From positions 400,818 to 464,817 of the forward strand of contig CAUQMS010000001.1 of assembly GCA_963519305.1 (NCBI GenBank): 64,000 bases of DNA, given 5' to 3'. Made by a program: the position numbers and the translations under genes. Under the pieces are notes generated by a model, which saw nothing but the letters and a program-made list of their open reading frames with translations, had not been told where the DNA came from and made no database searches. Below are positions 1-6,887 of this stretch, in pieces. This DNA comes from Ewingella sp963519305 (GTDB lineage: Bacteria > Pseudomonadota > Gammaproteobacteria > Enterobacterales > Enterobacteriaceae). How positions within the stretch are numbered: position 1 is the stretch's first letter; every line of letters starts with the position of its first letter.

Positions 1-397
1 GGCGTAAATGGTGTTTAAAGTACTGGCGCAGCCAGTTTTGCTGATTTTCAGAAACCTGCCGCTCGTTGATCAGGAATATCTGATTACGGGCCATCTCCAG
101 CAGAAGGTCGTTGTAGAGACCGTCAAACTCCTGATCTATTTGCAGGACTTTGGCCTGAATCTTTTTCAACAAATGGCGCGATGCACCAATGAATCCCTGC
201 TCTTCGCTGATTAAGATCCGGCGTTTCAGATCGGCAAAGCGAACTTTGTAAAACTCATCCAGGTTATTGGAGTAGATGCCCAAAAACCTCATGCGTTCAA
301 TCAGGGGATTGCTCTTGTCTGCTGCTTCCTGCAACACGCGTTCATTGAAGGACAGCCAGCTCAGTTCTTTTTCTATGTATAGCTTTTCCTGACCCAT
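1..397 (-). CDS. ppk: Polyphosphate kinase, N-terminal part (cut by window edge)
   Basis: Polyphosphate kinase makes inorganic polyphosphate from ATP at the membrane. Reverse-strand translation from the ATG at 397 gives MGQEKLYIEKELSWLSFNER and then about 110 more residues, which I recognise as the PPK1 N-terminal domain (the ELSWLSFN and FLGIYSNNLDEF stretches are family hallmarks). The gene runs off the left edge, so the catalytic histidines are not visible. A GGGG stretch lies about five bases before the start. The identity is firm even though only about one fifth of the protein is present. Confidence 0.93.
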   Translation of the reverse strand, partial: MGQEKLYIEKELSWLSFNERVLQEAADKSNPLIERMRFLGIYSNNLDEFYKVRFADLKRRILISEEQGFIGASRHLLKKIQAKVLQIDQEFDGLYNDLLLEMARNQIFLINERQVSENQQNWLRQYFKHHLR

Positions 398-413
398 TTA
401 AACCCCATTCATT

Positions 414-457
414 TATACCCGTCACACTTCAATTTGCAGGTGCGTTGGCTTTACCTG
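414..457 (+). repeat. Truncated copy of a REP-like intergenic repeat
   Basis: The bases from TATACCCGTCA through TGCAGGTGCGTTGGCT match one end of the fuller copy at 4096-4213, and similarity stops soon after TTGGCT. The other end and the central stem are missing, so this looks like a degenerate half element in the ppk upstream region. Confidence 0.6.
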
Positions 458-621
458 CAATGTTCTCGACATATCTCTGATGGAGATCTCTGAGAGAGAG
501 GGGCTTAGTGTCTATGAACAATATTGCGAAAGATTGACAGGAATGTCCAACATAAAGCAGAGGTTTAGGAGGATGGCAGAAAATGCTCAGGAAACGCGGT
601 GAAAAGGTAGATGAAAAGTCT

Positions 622-655
622 TACCGGTGAACGATTTAAAACCTGTTCACCGGTA
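622..655. terminator. Hairpin after speG
   Basis: An 11-bp perfect stem (TACCGGTGAAC and its complement) encloses a 12-base AT-rich loop, about 45 bases past the speG stop on the reverse strand. The flank on that strand is A/T mixed rather than a clean U run, so it is a plausible but imperfect intrinsic terminator. Confidence 0.5.
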
Positions 656-700
656 TTTTCTCAGCCATGCGCAAAAGACGGAAGCTGAGTTTTTATTGGT

Positions 701-1276
701 TTACACCACGCCTGCGCCGATGGGATCAACGCGTTTGGCTTCAGCCGGTTTGATTTTGTACTTCGCCAAAAATTGCGGCTGGAAAATACACATACGGATG
801 GCGCTGCGGTATTCCCCGTTAACGAAGAACTCCTGCTTCAATTCCCCTTCAAGTTCGAACCCTAATTTGCTGTAAATATGGATCGCCTTTTTGTTCTCTT
901 TATCGACGATTAAATAGAGCTTATAGAGGTTAAGAACCGAGAAGGCGTAGTCCATCGCCAGCCTGACGGCGTCGCCGGCAAAGCCTTTGCCCTGATGGGA
1001 CGGGTCGATAATGATTTGGAATTCCGCACGGCGGTGGATGTGGTTGATTTCCACCAACTCGACCAGGCCGACCGGCCCACCTTCAAATTCAATAATAAAG
1101 CGGCGTTCGCTCTGATCGTGAATATGTTTGTGGTAGAGGTCAGTCAGTTCGACAAAGGCTTCATAAGGCTCTTCGAACCAATAACGCATAATGCTGGCGT
1201 TGTTATCGAGGCGGTGTACAAACGTCAAATCGTCTTTTTCCAGTGGACGTAATCGGACGCGGGTATTGCTAGACAT
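701..1276 (-). CDS. speG: Spermidine N1-acetyltransferase
   Basis: SpeG transfers an acetyl group from acetyl-CoA to spermidine or spermine and so prevents toxic polyamine build-up in the cytosol. The 191-residue product is a single GNAT domain. It opens with the typical VRLRPLEKDDL strand, and the acetyl-CoA loop reads HQGKGFAGDAV around residues 94-104. A YKLYLIVDKENKKAIHIYSK stretch follows, which is characteristic of SpeG. Length is close to the E. coli enzyme (186). A GGGA motif lies about 8 bases before the ATG. It stands alone between ppk and purN, and a perfect inverted repeat at 1330-1349 lies upstream of the start. Confidence 0.93.
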   Translation of the reverse strand: MSSNTRVRLRPLEKDDLTFVHRLDNNASIMRYWFEEPYEAFVELTDLYHKHIHDQSERRFIIEFEGGPVGLVELVEINHIHRRAEFQIIIDPSHQGKGFAGDAVRLAMDYAFSVLNLYKLYLIVDKENKKAIHIYSKLGFELEGELKQEFFVNGEYRSAIRMCIFQPQFLAKYKIKPAEAKRVDPIGAGVV

Positions 1277-1329
1277 AAATTTTTCCCGAAAGGTCGTTTT
1301 ATTCGGATACTTTTTAGAAACTAGGCTCT

Positions 1330-1349
1330 TTAAAACAGTCCTGTTTTAA
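1330..1349. promoter_or_regulatory. Perfect inverted repeat upstream of speG
   Basis: TTAAAACAG-TC-CTGTTTTAA is a perfect 9-bp inverted repeat with a 2-base centre, about 55 bases before the speG start. Its size and symmetry fit a dimeric repressor operator, but I do not recognise the cognate regulator. Confidence 0.35.
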
Positions 1350-1442
1350 GAAAAGGTGGGTACACAAACGACATTCAAACGTGTACCAACTGGGTCATTA
1401 TAACGGTGAACATGTAAACAAACGTAAACGGATTAAAAACAA

Positions 1443-1464
1443 AAAACCGGCACATGGCCGGTTT
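1443..1464 (-). terminator. Intrinsic terminator of purMN
   Basis: An 8-bp stem AAACCGGC/GCCGGTTT with a 5-base loop is followed on the reverse strand by a T-rich tract, about 30 bases past the purN stop. Confidence 0.75.
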
Positions 1465-1491
1465 GTAGTGAAATCATCGTTCTTAGACGGT

Positions 1492-2130
1492 TTAATCTGC
1501 TGCGTAACCCTGCTCCGGCAAAGGATTTCCATCGAGAAACGCCTGACCGTTTTTGAGCTGTAAACGGCCATCCACAAACCAGCTGATCACCAGCGGATAG
1601 ATGCTGTGTTCCTGCGTTTGCACGCGCTCTATTAAGTCCTGCTCGGTATCGTCACTGAAAACCGGGACTCTGGCCTGTAAAATAACCGGTCCGCCATCAA
1701 GTTGCTCTGTCACAAAGTGAACCGATGTGCCGTGGGCTTCATCCTGATTTTCAATCGCCTGACGGTGAGTGTGTAAACCGGGATATTTTGGCAGCAGGGA
1801 AGGGTGGATATTCAGCATCCGCCCAGCAAAGCGCTGGACGAAGTCGGGGCTGAGAATACGCATGTAACCGGCAAGAACCACCAGGTCGGGGTTGTAAGCA
1901 TCGATGGCATCGGCCAGAGCGATATCAAACGCCGCCCGGTCTGCATAGGATTTCACGTCAAGCGCGTGGGCCGGAATATCGGCTGATTGGGCACGTTCCA
2001 GCCCGAACGCTGACGCTTTATTGCTGAAGACGGCGCTGAGTTTCGCATAAACTCGTCCCTGCTGGCAGGCATCGATCAGCGCCTGGAGATTACTCCCTTC
2101 GCCGGACACCAGAACCACAATCCTTTTCAT
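1492..2130 (-). CDS. purN: Phosphoribosylglycinamide formyltransferase 1
   Basis: PurN transfers a formyl group from 10-formyl-tetrahydrofolate to GAR, the third step of purine synthesis. The 212-residue product equals the E. coli length. It shows the N-terminal VSGEGSNLQALID phosphate loop, and the catalytic Asn107, His109 and Asp145 sit in NIHPSLLPKYPG and TEQLDGGPVI. I chose the ATG at 2130. An in-frame ATG at 2142 would add MGVE, but it has no visible ribosome site, whereas GGGTG lies 4-8 bases before 2130. The gene follows purM by 24 bases on the reverse strand, so the two form the usual purMN operon under the PurR box at 3257. Confidence 0.95.
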   Translation of the reverse strand: MKRIVVLVSGEGSNLQALIDACQQGRVYAKLSAVFSNKASAFGLERAQSADIPAHALDVKSYADRAAFDIALADAIDAYNPDLVVLAGYMRILSPDFVQRFAGRMLNIHPSLLPKYPGLHTHRQAIENQDEAHGTSVHFVTEQLDGGPVILQARVPVFSDDTEQDLIERVQTQEHSIYPLVISWFVDGRLQLKNGQAFLDGNPLPEQGYAAD

Positions 2131-2154
2131 CTCAACACCCATCTTTAGCCAAAG

Positions 2155-3192
2155 TTACTTAATGATAACGCGTTCTGCAGAGTCAGACTCTTTAATCCTG
2201 CCGATTTTCCATGCTTTTTCACCGTTAGCATTGAGCAGGGCGATCGCCTCATCGGCCAATTCGGCAGGCAATGCAACCAACATACCGACGCCACAGTTGA
2301 AGGTGCGGTACATTTCGTGACGGCTGACGTTGCCGGCGGTTTGCAGCCAGGTAAAGACGTCCGGCCACTGCCAGCTGGCTTCATCAATGATGACCTGAGT
2401 GTTTTCCGGCAGAACGCGCGGAATATTTTCCCAGAAGCCACCACCGGTCAGATGAACGATGCCGTGAACGTCGACAGTTTCGATCAGCTTAAGGATGGAT
2501 TTCACGTAAATTTTGGTCGGTGCCAGCAGGTGATCGGCCAGGGATTTCCCCGCCAGATCGGTGGTTTCCGGATTAGTGTTGCTGACTTCCAGAATTTTGC
2601 GCACCAGCGAATAGCCATTGGAGTGCGGGCCACTGGCGGCCAGAGCAATCACTACGTCGCCGTCAGCCACTTTGCTGCCGTCGATAATTTCTGATTTTTC
2701 GACCACGCCGACGCAAAAACCGGCCACGTCGTAATCTTCGCCGTGATACATACCCGGCATTTCAGCGGTTTCACCACCCACTAACGCACAGCCAGACTGC
2801 TTACAGCCTTCGGCGATACCGGTGATAACACTGGCGGCGATGTCGACGTCGAGTTTACCGGTGGCGTAATAGTCGAGGAAGAACAGCGGTTCTGCACCCT
2901 GAACAATCAGATCATTGACGCACATGGCGACCAGATCAATGCCGATGGTGTCGTGACGTTTCAGGTCCATCGCCAGACGCAGCTTGGTGCCAACGCCGTC
3001 GGTTCCCGAAACCAGCACAGGTTCACGATATTTTTGCGGTAGCGCACACAGGGCACCAAAACCACCCAATCCACCCATCACTTCCGGACGACGAGTCTGT
3101 TTTACTACACCTTTGATACGGTCTACCAATGCGTTGCCGGCATCGATATCCACACCTGCGTCTTTATAGCTGAGAGAGGTTTTGTCGGTCAC
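2155..3192 (-). CDS. purM: Phosphoribosylformylglycinamidine cyclo-ligase (AIR synthetase)
   Basis: PurM closes the imidazole ring, converting FGAM to AIR with ATP in the fifth step of purine synthesis. The 345 residues match the E. coli length and are near-identical in the N-terminal half (TSLSYKDAGVDIDAGNALV, then GGLGGFGALCALP). The ATP-binding GTDGVGTKL and the GGETAEMPGMY segment typical of the PurM/PurL fold are both present. It is the first gene of purMN. A PurR operator lies 65 bases upstream of the start, so repression by PurR with hypoxanthine or guanine is expected. Confidence 0.97.
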   Translation of the reverse strand: MTDKTSLSYKDAGVDIDAGNALVDRIKGVVKQTRRPEVMGGLGGFGALCALPQKYREPVLVSGTDGVGTKLRLAMDLKRHDTIGIDLVAMCVNDLIVQGAEPLFFLDYYATGKLDVDIAASVITGIAEGCKQSGCALVGGETAEMPGMYHGEDYDVAGFCVGVVEKSEIIDGSKVADGDVVIALAASGPHSNGYSLVRKILEVSNTNPETTDLAGKSLADHLLAPTKIYVKSILKLIETVDVHGIVHLTGGGFWENIPRVLPENTQVIIDEASWQWPDVFTWLQTAGNVSRHEMYRTFNCGVGMLVALPAELADEAIALLNANGEKAWKIGRIKESDSAERVIIK

Positions 3193-3256
3193 TGCGAAAT
3201 CCCCACGACGGTTTGCGGTTGGTGGTTGAAATGAAGCGCGGCAATTCTAACAGCCC

Positions 3257-3272
3257 AGGCAAACGTTTGCGA
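3257..3272 (-). promoter_or_regulatory. PurR operator of purMN
   Basis: AGGCAAACGTTTGCGA contains the fully symmetric 12-bp core GCAAACGTTTGC of the PurR box (consensus ACGCAAACGTTTGCGT). It lies between the divergent purM and upp genes, 65 bases upstream of purM, where E. coli purMN also has its box. Confidence 0.88.
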
Positions 3273-3375
3273 GGAGCTTGTGCGGTGTGTTGATCATTCT
3301 CCTGTCTATACTCTTTATCAGGATTCTATTGATGCCGATCAAGTTAATCGCGGTGGCGTTCAAAAAAAAAGGCGT

Positions 3376-3398
3376 TATAATCTCGCGATTTTTTTTTG
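3376..3398 (+). promoter_or_regulatory. upp promoter -10 and UTP-sensitive start region
   Basis: A perfect TATAAT (3376-3381) is followed five bases later by GA and a run of nine T (3387-3397), then G. In E. coli upp the same layout (-10, five bases, G, A, T-run) lets RNA polymerase start at G or at A. Starts at A slip on the T run and abort when UTP is high. The spacing here is the same as I recall for E. coli. The -35 region (around 3354-3359) is weak. Confidence 0.8.
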
Positions 3399-3426
3399 CA
3401 GCTCAACCACCTTAGGAGAATAAAAA

Positions 3427-4053
3427 ATGAAGATCGTCGAGGTGAAACACCCGCTGGTGAGACACAAGCTGGGCCTGATGCGTGAAAATGACATCAGCAC
3501 GAAACGTTTTCGCGAACTGGCTTCTGAGGTGGGAAGTCTGCTGACGTATGAAGCGACCGCTGATTTAGAAACTGAGAAAGTGACTATTGAAGGCTGGTGC
3601 GGTCCGGTTGAAATCGACCAGATCAAGGGCAAAAAAATTACCGTGGTACCGATACTGCGTGCGGGTCTGGGTATGATGGAAGGCGTGCTGGAGCACGTGC
3701 CAAGCGCGCGCATCAGCGTAGTTGGCGTCTATCGCGATGAAGAAACCCTGCAGCCTGTGCCGTACTTCCAGAAGCTGGTTTCTAATATCGAAGAGCGACT
3801 GGCGCTGGTCGTTGACCCGATGCTGGCGACCGGTGGTTCTATGATCGCGACCATCGATCTGCTGAAAAAAGCCGGCTGTCAGAGCATTAAAGTGCTGGTG
3901 CTGGTGGCAGCACCGGAAGGTATCGCCGCGCTGGAGAAAGCCCATCCTGACGTTGAGCTCTACACCGCCTCTATCGACCACGGACTCAACGAGCATGGCT
4001 ACATCATGCCGGGGCTCGGGGATGCGGGCGATAAGATATTTGGTACAAAATAA
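3427..4053 (+). CDS. upp: Uracil phosphoribosyltransferase
   Basis: Upp converts uracil and PRPP to UMP in the cytosol, the key pyrimidine salvage step. The 208-residue product equals the E. coli length. The PRPP-binding motif reads VVDPMLATGGSMIATID near residues 129-145, and the uracil-binding end reads YTASIDHGLNEHGYIMPGLGDAGD. An AGGAG motif lies eight bases before the ATG. The uracil permease uraA is downstream, separated by a terminator and a repeat element. The upstream T-run promoter suggests control by UTP level. Confidence 0.97.
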   Translation: MKIVEVKHPLVRHKLGLMRENDISTKRFRELASEVGSLLTYEATADLETEKVTIEGWCGPVEIDQIKGKKITVVPILRAGLGMMEGVLEHVPSARISVVGVYRDEETLQPVPYFQKLVSNIEERLALVVDPMLATGGSMIATIDLLKKAGCQSIKVLVLVAAPEGIAALEKAHPDVELYTASIDHGLNEHGYIMPGLGDAGDKIFGTK

Positions 4054-4065
4054 GCAGCAAGCAAT

Positions 4066-4092
4066 AGCCGACTAAGTAGTCGGCTTTTTTTT
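4066..4092 (+). terminator. Intrinsic terminator after upp
   Basis: An 8-bp stem AGCCGACT/AGTCGGCT with loop AAGT is followed by a run of eight T. It lies 12 bases past the upp stop, so uraA may depend on read-through or on its own promoter. Confidence 0.85.
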
Positions 4093-4095
4093 GCT

Positions 4096-4213
4096 CGTCA
4101 TACTTCAGGTTGCAGGTGCGTTGGCTGCGCCCGTTCGCCCCAGTCACATAGTTTTCTATGCTCCCGGGGACTCACGAGCTTACCGCCTTCCTGCCACCCG
4201 AATTATTTAGAGC
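4096..4213 (+). repeat. REP-like intergenic repeat, full copy
   Basis: About 118 bases between the upp terminator and uraA. It starts CGTCATACTTCAGGTTGC, has an imperfect central inverted repeat (CCCCAGTCACATAG, then CTATGCTCCCGGGG), and ends CCCGAATTATTTAGAGC. The same sequence in opposite orientation is at 37582-37697, and a half copy is at 414-457. I recall near-identical elements in intergenic regions of Serratia, Yersinia and Pectobacterium, but I cannot give a formal family name. Confidence 0.75.
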
Positions 4214-4276
4214 AAAAGATTTCGTTATACCGTCAGTTTTAACAACACCACATCACACCATTGAGAGGATCAATCC

Positions 4277-5569
4277 ATGACCCGTCGTGTCATCGGGGTA
4301 AGCGAGCGCCTGCCGCTCCTGCAAACTATCCCCCTGAGTTTGCAGCACCTGTTCGCCATGTTTGGCGCCACTGTGCTGGTGCCTATTTTGTTCAAAATCA
4401 ATCCGGCCACGGTGCTGCTATTCAACGGCATTGGCACCTTGTTGTACCTCTACATCTGTAAAGGCAAAATCCCGGCCTATCTGGGGTCGAGTTTTGCCTT
4501 CATCTCTCCGGTACTGCTGCTGTTGCCGATGGGTTATGAAGCGGCGCTGGGCGGATTTATCGTCTGTGGATTGCTGTTTTGTCTGGTGGCGTTGATTGTG
4601 AAAAAAGCCGGTATCGGCTGGATCAACGTGATGTTCCCCCCGGCGGCGATGGGCGCGATTGTCGCCGTTATTGGACTGGAACTGGCGGGCGTGGCAGCTA
4701 ACATGGCCGGGCTGCTACCGGCTGACGGCGTGTCTGTAGATTCCACCACCATCACCATTTCGATGGTGACGCTCGGTGTTACCGTGCTCGGCTCGGTGCT
4801 GTTCCGCGGTTTTCTGGCCATCATCCCGATCTTAATCGGCGTGTTGGTCGGTTATGCGCTGTCGTTCTTTATGGGCGTGGTCGATACCACACCCATCGCG
4901 CAGGCACACTGGTTTGCATTGCCAACCTTCTACACTCCGCGCTTCGAATGGGTGGCGATCCTGACCATTCTGCCTGCTGCGCTGGTGGTGATTGCCGAAC
5001 ACGTCGGCCATCTGGTGGTGACAGCCAACATTGTGAAAAAAGATCTGCTGAAAGACCCCGGCCTGCATCGTTCAATGCTGGCGAACGGGTTGTCCACAGT
5101 GTTATCGGGCTTCTTCGGCTCAACGCCCAATACCACATATGGCGAAAATATCGGCGTCATGGCGATCACAAAAGTGTACAGCACCTGGGTGATCGGCGGG
5201 GCAGCCATTCTGGCTATTATGCTCTCCTGCGTCGGTAAGCTGGCGGCGGCGATTCAGGCCGTGCCGGTGCCGGTGATGGGCGGTGTGTCCCTGCTGCTCT
5301 ACGGGGTGATTGGCGCATCAGGTATCCGTGTGCTGATTGAATCCAAAGTAGATTATAACAAAGCGCAGAACCTGATCCTGACCGCGGTGATTTTGATCAT
5401 TGGCGTCAGCGGCGCGAAAATTCATATCGGCGCGGCTGAGCTGAAGGGCATGGCGCTGGCGACCATTGTTGGCATCTTCCTCAGTCTGCTGTTTAAAGTG
5501 ATCGAATTGGTACGCGGCGAAGAAGAGATCATCGACATTGAGGACGAGCGGGAAAATCCCCCAGTCTGA
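4277..5569 (+). CDS. uraA: Uracil:proton symporter
   Basis: UraA is an inner-membrane NCS2 family transporter that imports uracil with a proton and feeds Upp. The 430-residue product matches the E. coli protein (429) almost throughout. It has about 14 hydrophobic segments. The substrate and proton residues Glu and His are seen in VVIAEHVGHLV, and the second glutamate in NTTYGENIGVMA. The start MTRRVIGVSER corresponds to the E. coli N-terminus. The ATG follows GAGAGGATC. The C-terminal tail is acidic (EEEIIDIEDEREN). Confidence 0.96.
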   Translation: MTRRVIGVSERLPLLQTIPLSLQHLFAMFGATVLVPILFKINPATVLLFNGIGTLLYLYICKGKIPAYLGSSFAFISPVLLLLPMGYEAALGGFIVCGLLFCLVALIVKKAGIGWINVMFPPAAMGAIVAVIGLELAGVAANMAGLLPADGVSVDSTTITISMVTLGVTVLGSVLFRGFLAIIPILIGVLVGYALSFFMGVVDTTPIAQAHWFALPTFYTPRFEWVAILTILPAALVVIAEHVGHLVVTANIVKKDLLKDPGLHRSMLANGLSTVLSGFFGSTPNTTYGENIGVMAITKVYSTWVIGGAAILAIMLSCVGKLAAAIQAVPVPVMGGVSLLLYGVIGASGIRVLIESKVDYNKAQNLILTAVILIIGVSGAKIHIGAAELKGMALATIVGIFLSLLFKVIELVRGEEEIIDIEDERENPPV

Positions 5570-5774
5570 TCCTGATGCATGAAACCCCGCCGCAGAGGAT
5601 CACGCTGCCGCGGTTCGTTCGGTTAGCAAGCGGTTGTACGGCACGCAGTTCAATTCCGGCAGGATCTTATGCTAGAATTCTGTCCGTACATATCCGTTTA
5701 GATAACAGCTGAGATAACAACTTTTTGTTGATAACAACATTCGCGGTTTTCATGCCGAATTGGTTGAGGTGCTT

Positions 5775-6476
5775 CTGAATACGCCGGCACAGCTTTCCCT
5801 GCCACTTTATCTTCCCGATGATGAAACTTTTGCCAGTTTTTATCCGGGTGAGAACCCCTCTCTGCTCTCTGCGATTCAGACGGCGCTGCATCAGGAGCAT
5901 GGCACCTACATCTATTTCTGGTCACGTGAAGGCGGCGGTCGCAGCCACTTGCTGCACGCCGCCTGTGCGGAGCTTTCTCAGCGTGGTGAAGCCGTTGGCT
6001 ATGTGCCGCTGGATAAGCGGGCCTATTTTGTTCCGGAAGTGCTGGACGGCATGGAGCATCTGGCGCTGGTGTGCATTGATAATATAGAAGGCATTGCCGG
6101 AGATGATGAGTGGGAAGCGGCGGTGTTCCACCTGTATAACCGTATTCTGGAAACCGGCCGTACGCGGCTGTTTATCACCGGCGATCGCCCGCCGCGCCAG
6201 CTGAACCTCAGCCTGCCGGATTTAGCTTCGCGGCTGGACTGGGGGCAAATCTACAAGCTTCAGCCGTTGTCCGATGAAGAGAAACTTCAGGCTTTGCAGC
6301 TGCGTGCCAAACTGCGCGGTTTTGAACTGCCTGAGGACGTCGGGCGCTTCCTGTTGAAGCGGCTGGATCGCGAGATGCGCACGTTATTTACCACGCTGGA
6401 TCAACTGGATCGGGCGTCGATCACTGCGCAGCGCAAACTCACGATTCCTTTCGTTAAAGATATTCTCAGCCTGTAG
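5775..6476 (+). CDS. hda: DnaA inactivator Hda (CTG start)
   Basis: Hda is an AAA+ protein that works with the DNA-loaded beta clamp to make DnaA hydrolyse its ATP and so prevents re-initiation of replication. The clamp-binding motif QLSLPL is at residues 5-10. An ATPase segment follows (GGGRSHLLHAACAEL), then the sensor region LDRASITAQRKLTIPF. I place the start at CTG 5775, which gives 233 residues as in E. coli, where I recall a CTG start. GAGGTG at 5766-5771 is an excellent ribosome site with the right spacing. The only other candidate is TTG at 5760, upstream of that site. An AGCCTGT/ACAGGCT hairpin overlaps the stop. Confidence 0.92.
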   Translation: MNTPAQLSLPLYLPDDETFASFYPGENPSLLSAIQTALHQEHGTYIYFWSREGGGRSHLLHAACAELSQRGEAVGYVPLDKRAYFVPEVLDGMEHLALVCIDNIEGIAGDDEWEAAVFHLYNRILETGRTRLFITGDRPPRQLNLSLPDLASRLDWGQIYKLQPLSDEEKLQALQLRAKLRGFELPEDVGRFLLKRLDREMRTLFTTLDQLDRASITAQRKLTIPFVKDILSL

Positions 6477-6500
6477 CGTCAGCCACAGGCTTTCCCGCGT

Positions 6501-6860
6501 TTACAAAATGTCCAGCACCAGCTCTGGCGGACGGCCCAGACGCGCTTTGCCATTAGCCAGCACGATCGGGCGTTCTATCAGGCGTGGATGATCGGACAGC
6601 GCCTGCAGTAGTTGCTGCTCGTTCATCGCCGGATCGGCCAGATTTAGTTCTTTGTAAATCTCTTCGCCTTTACGCATCAGTTCTCGCGCTGAGCTGAATC
6701 CCAGCTTGCTGACCAGTTCCTTAAGCGTGTCCGGTGAGGGCGGCGTTTCCAGATACATGATCACGTCGGGCTTCAGGCCTCTCTCTTCCAGTAATTTCAG
6801 CGTTTCACGGCTCTTGCTGCAGCGCGGATTGTGGTAAATCGCGACATCATGATGTGGCAT
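6501..6860 (-). CDS. yfgD: ArsC/Spx family thioredoxin-fold protein YfgD
   Basis: This is an arsenate-reductase-like protein of unknown physiological role. The thioredoxin-fold motif NPRCSKSRETL places the conserved cysteine at residue 14, and the family ending ERPIVLANGKARLGRPPE is present. The start at 6860 gives 119 residues, the E. coli length. GAGGAG lies six bases before it, whereas an in-frame ATG at 6866 directly abuts that site. It lies just downstream of bepA on the same strand (gap 27), so the two are probably cotranscribed. It is one of two ArsC-fold proteins in the window; the other is YffB. Confidence 0.9.
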   Translation of the reverse strand: MPHHDVAIYHNPRCSKSRETLKLLEERGLKPDVIMYLETPPSPDTLKELVSKLGFSSARELMRKGEEIYKELNLADPAMNEQQLLQALSDHPRLIERPIVLANGKARLGRPPELVLDIL

Positions 6861-6887
6861 ATTCATCTCCTCTGATTCCTGAAAGGT

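Larger units (their letters stand above)
398..700. other. Intergenic region between ppk and speG
   Basis: No gene is visible here. The region should hold the ppk promoter on the reverse strand. It also contains a truncated copy of a REP-like repeat (about 414-457) and an 11-bp perfect inverted repeat at 622-632/645-655 with a 12-base loop, which can act as the speG terminator. Confidence 0.6.

Noticed and set aside
5760..5777. TTG start for hda
   Set aside because: It lies upstream of the good ribosome site and gives a longer protein than the conserved 233 residues; CTG 5775 fits better.
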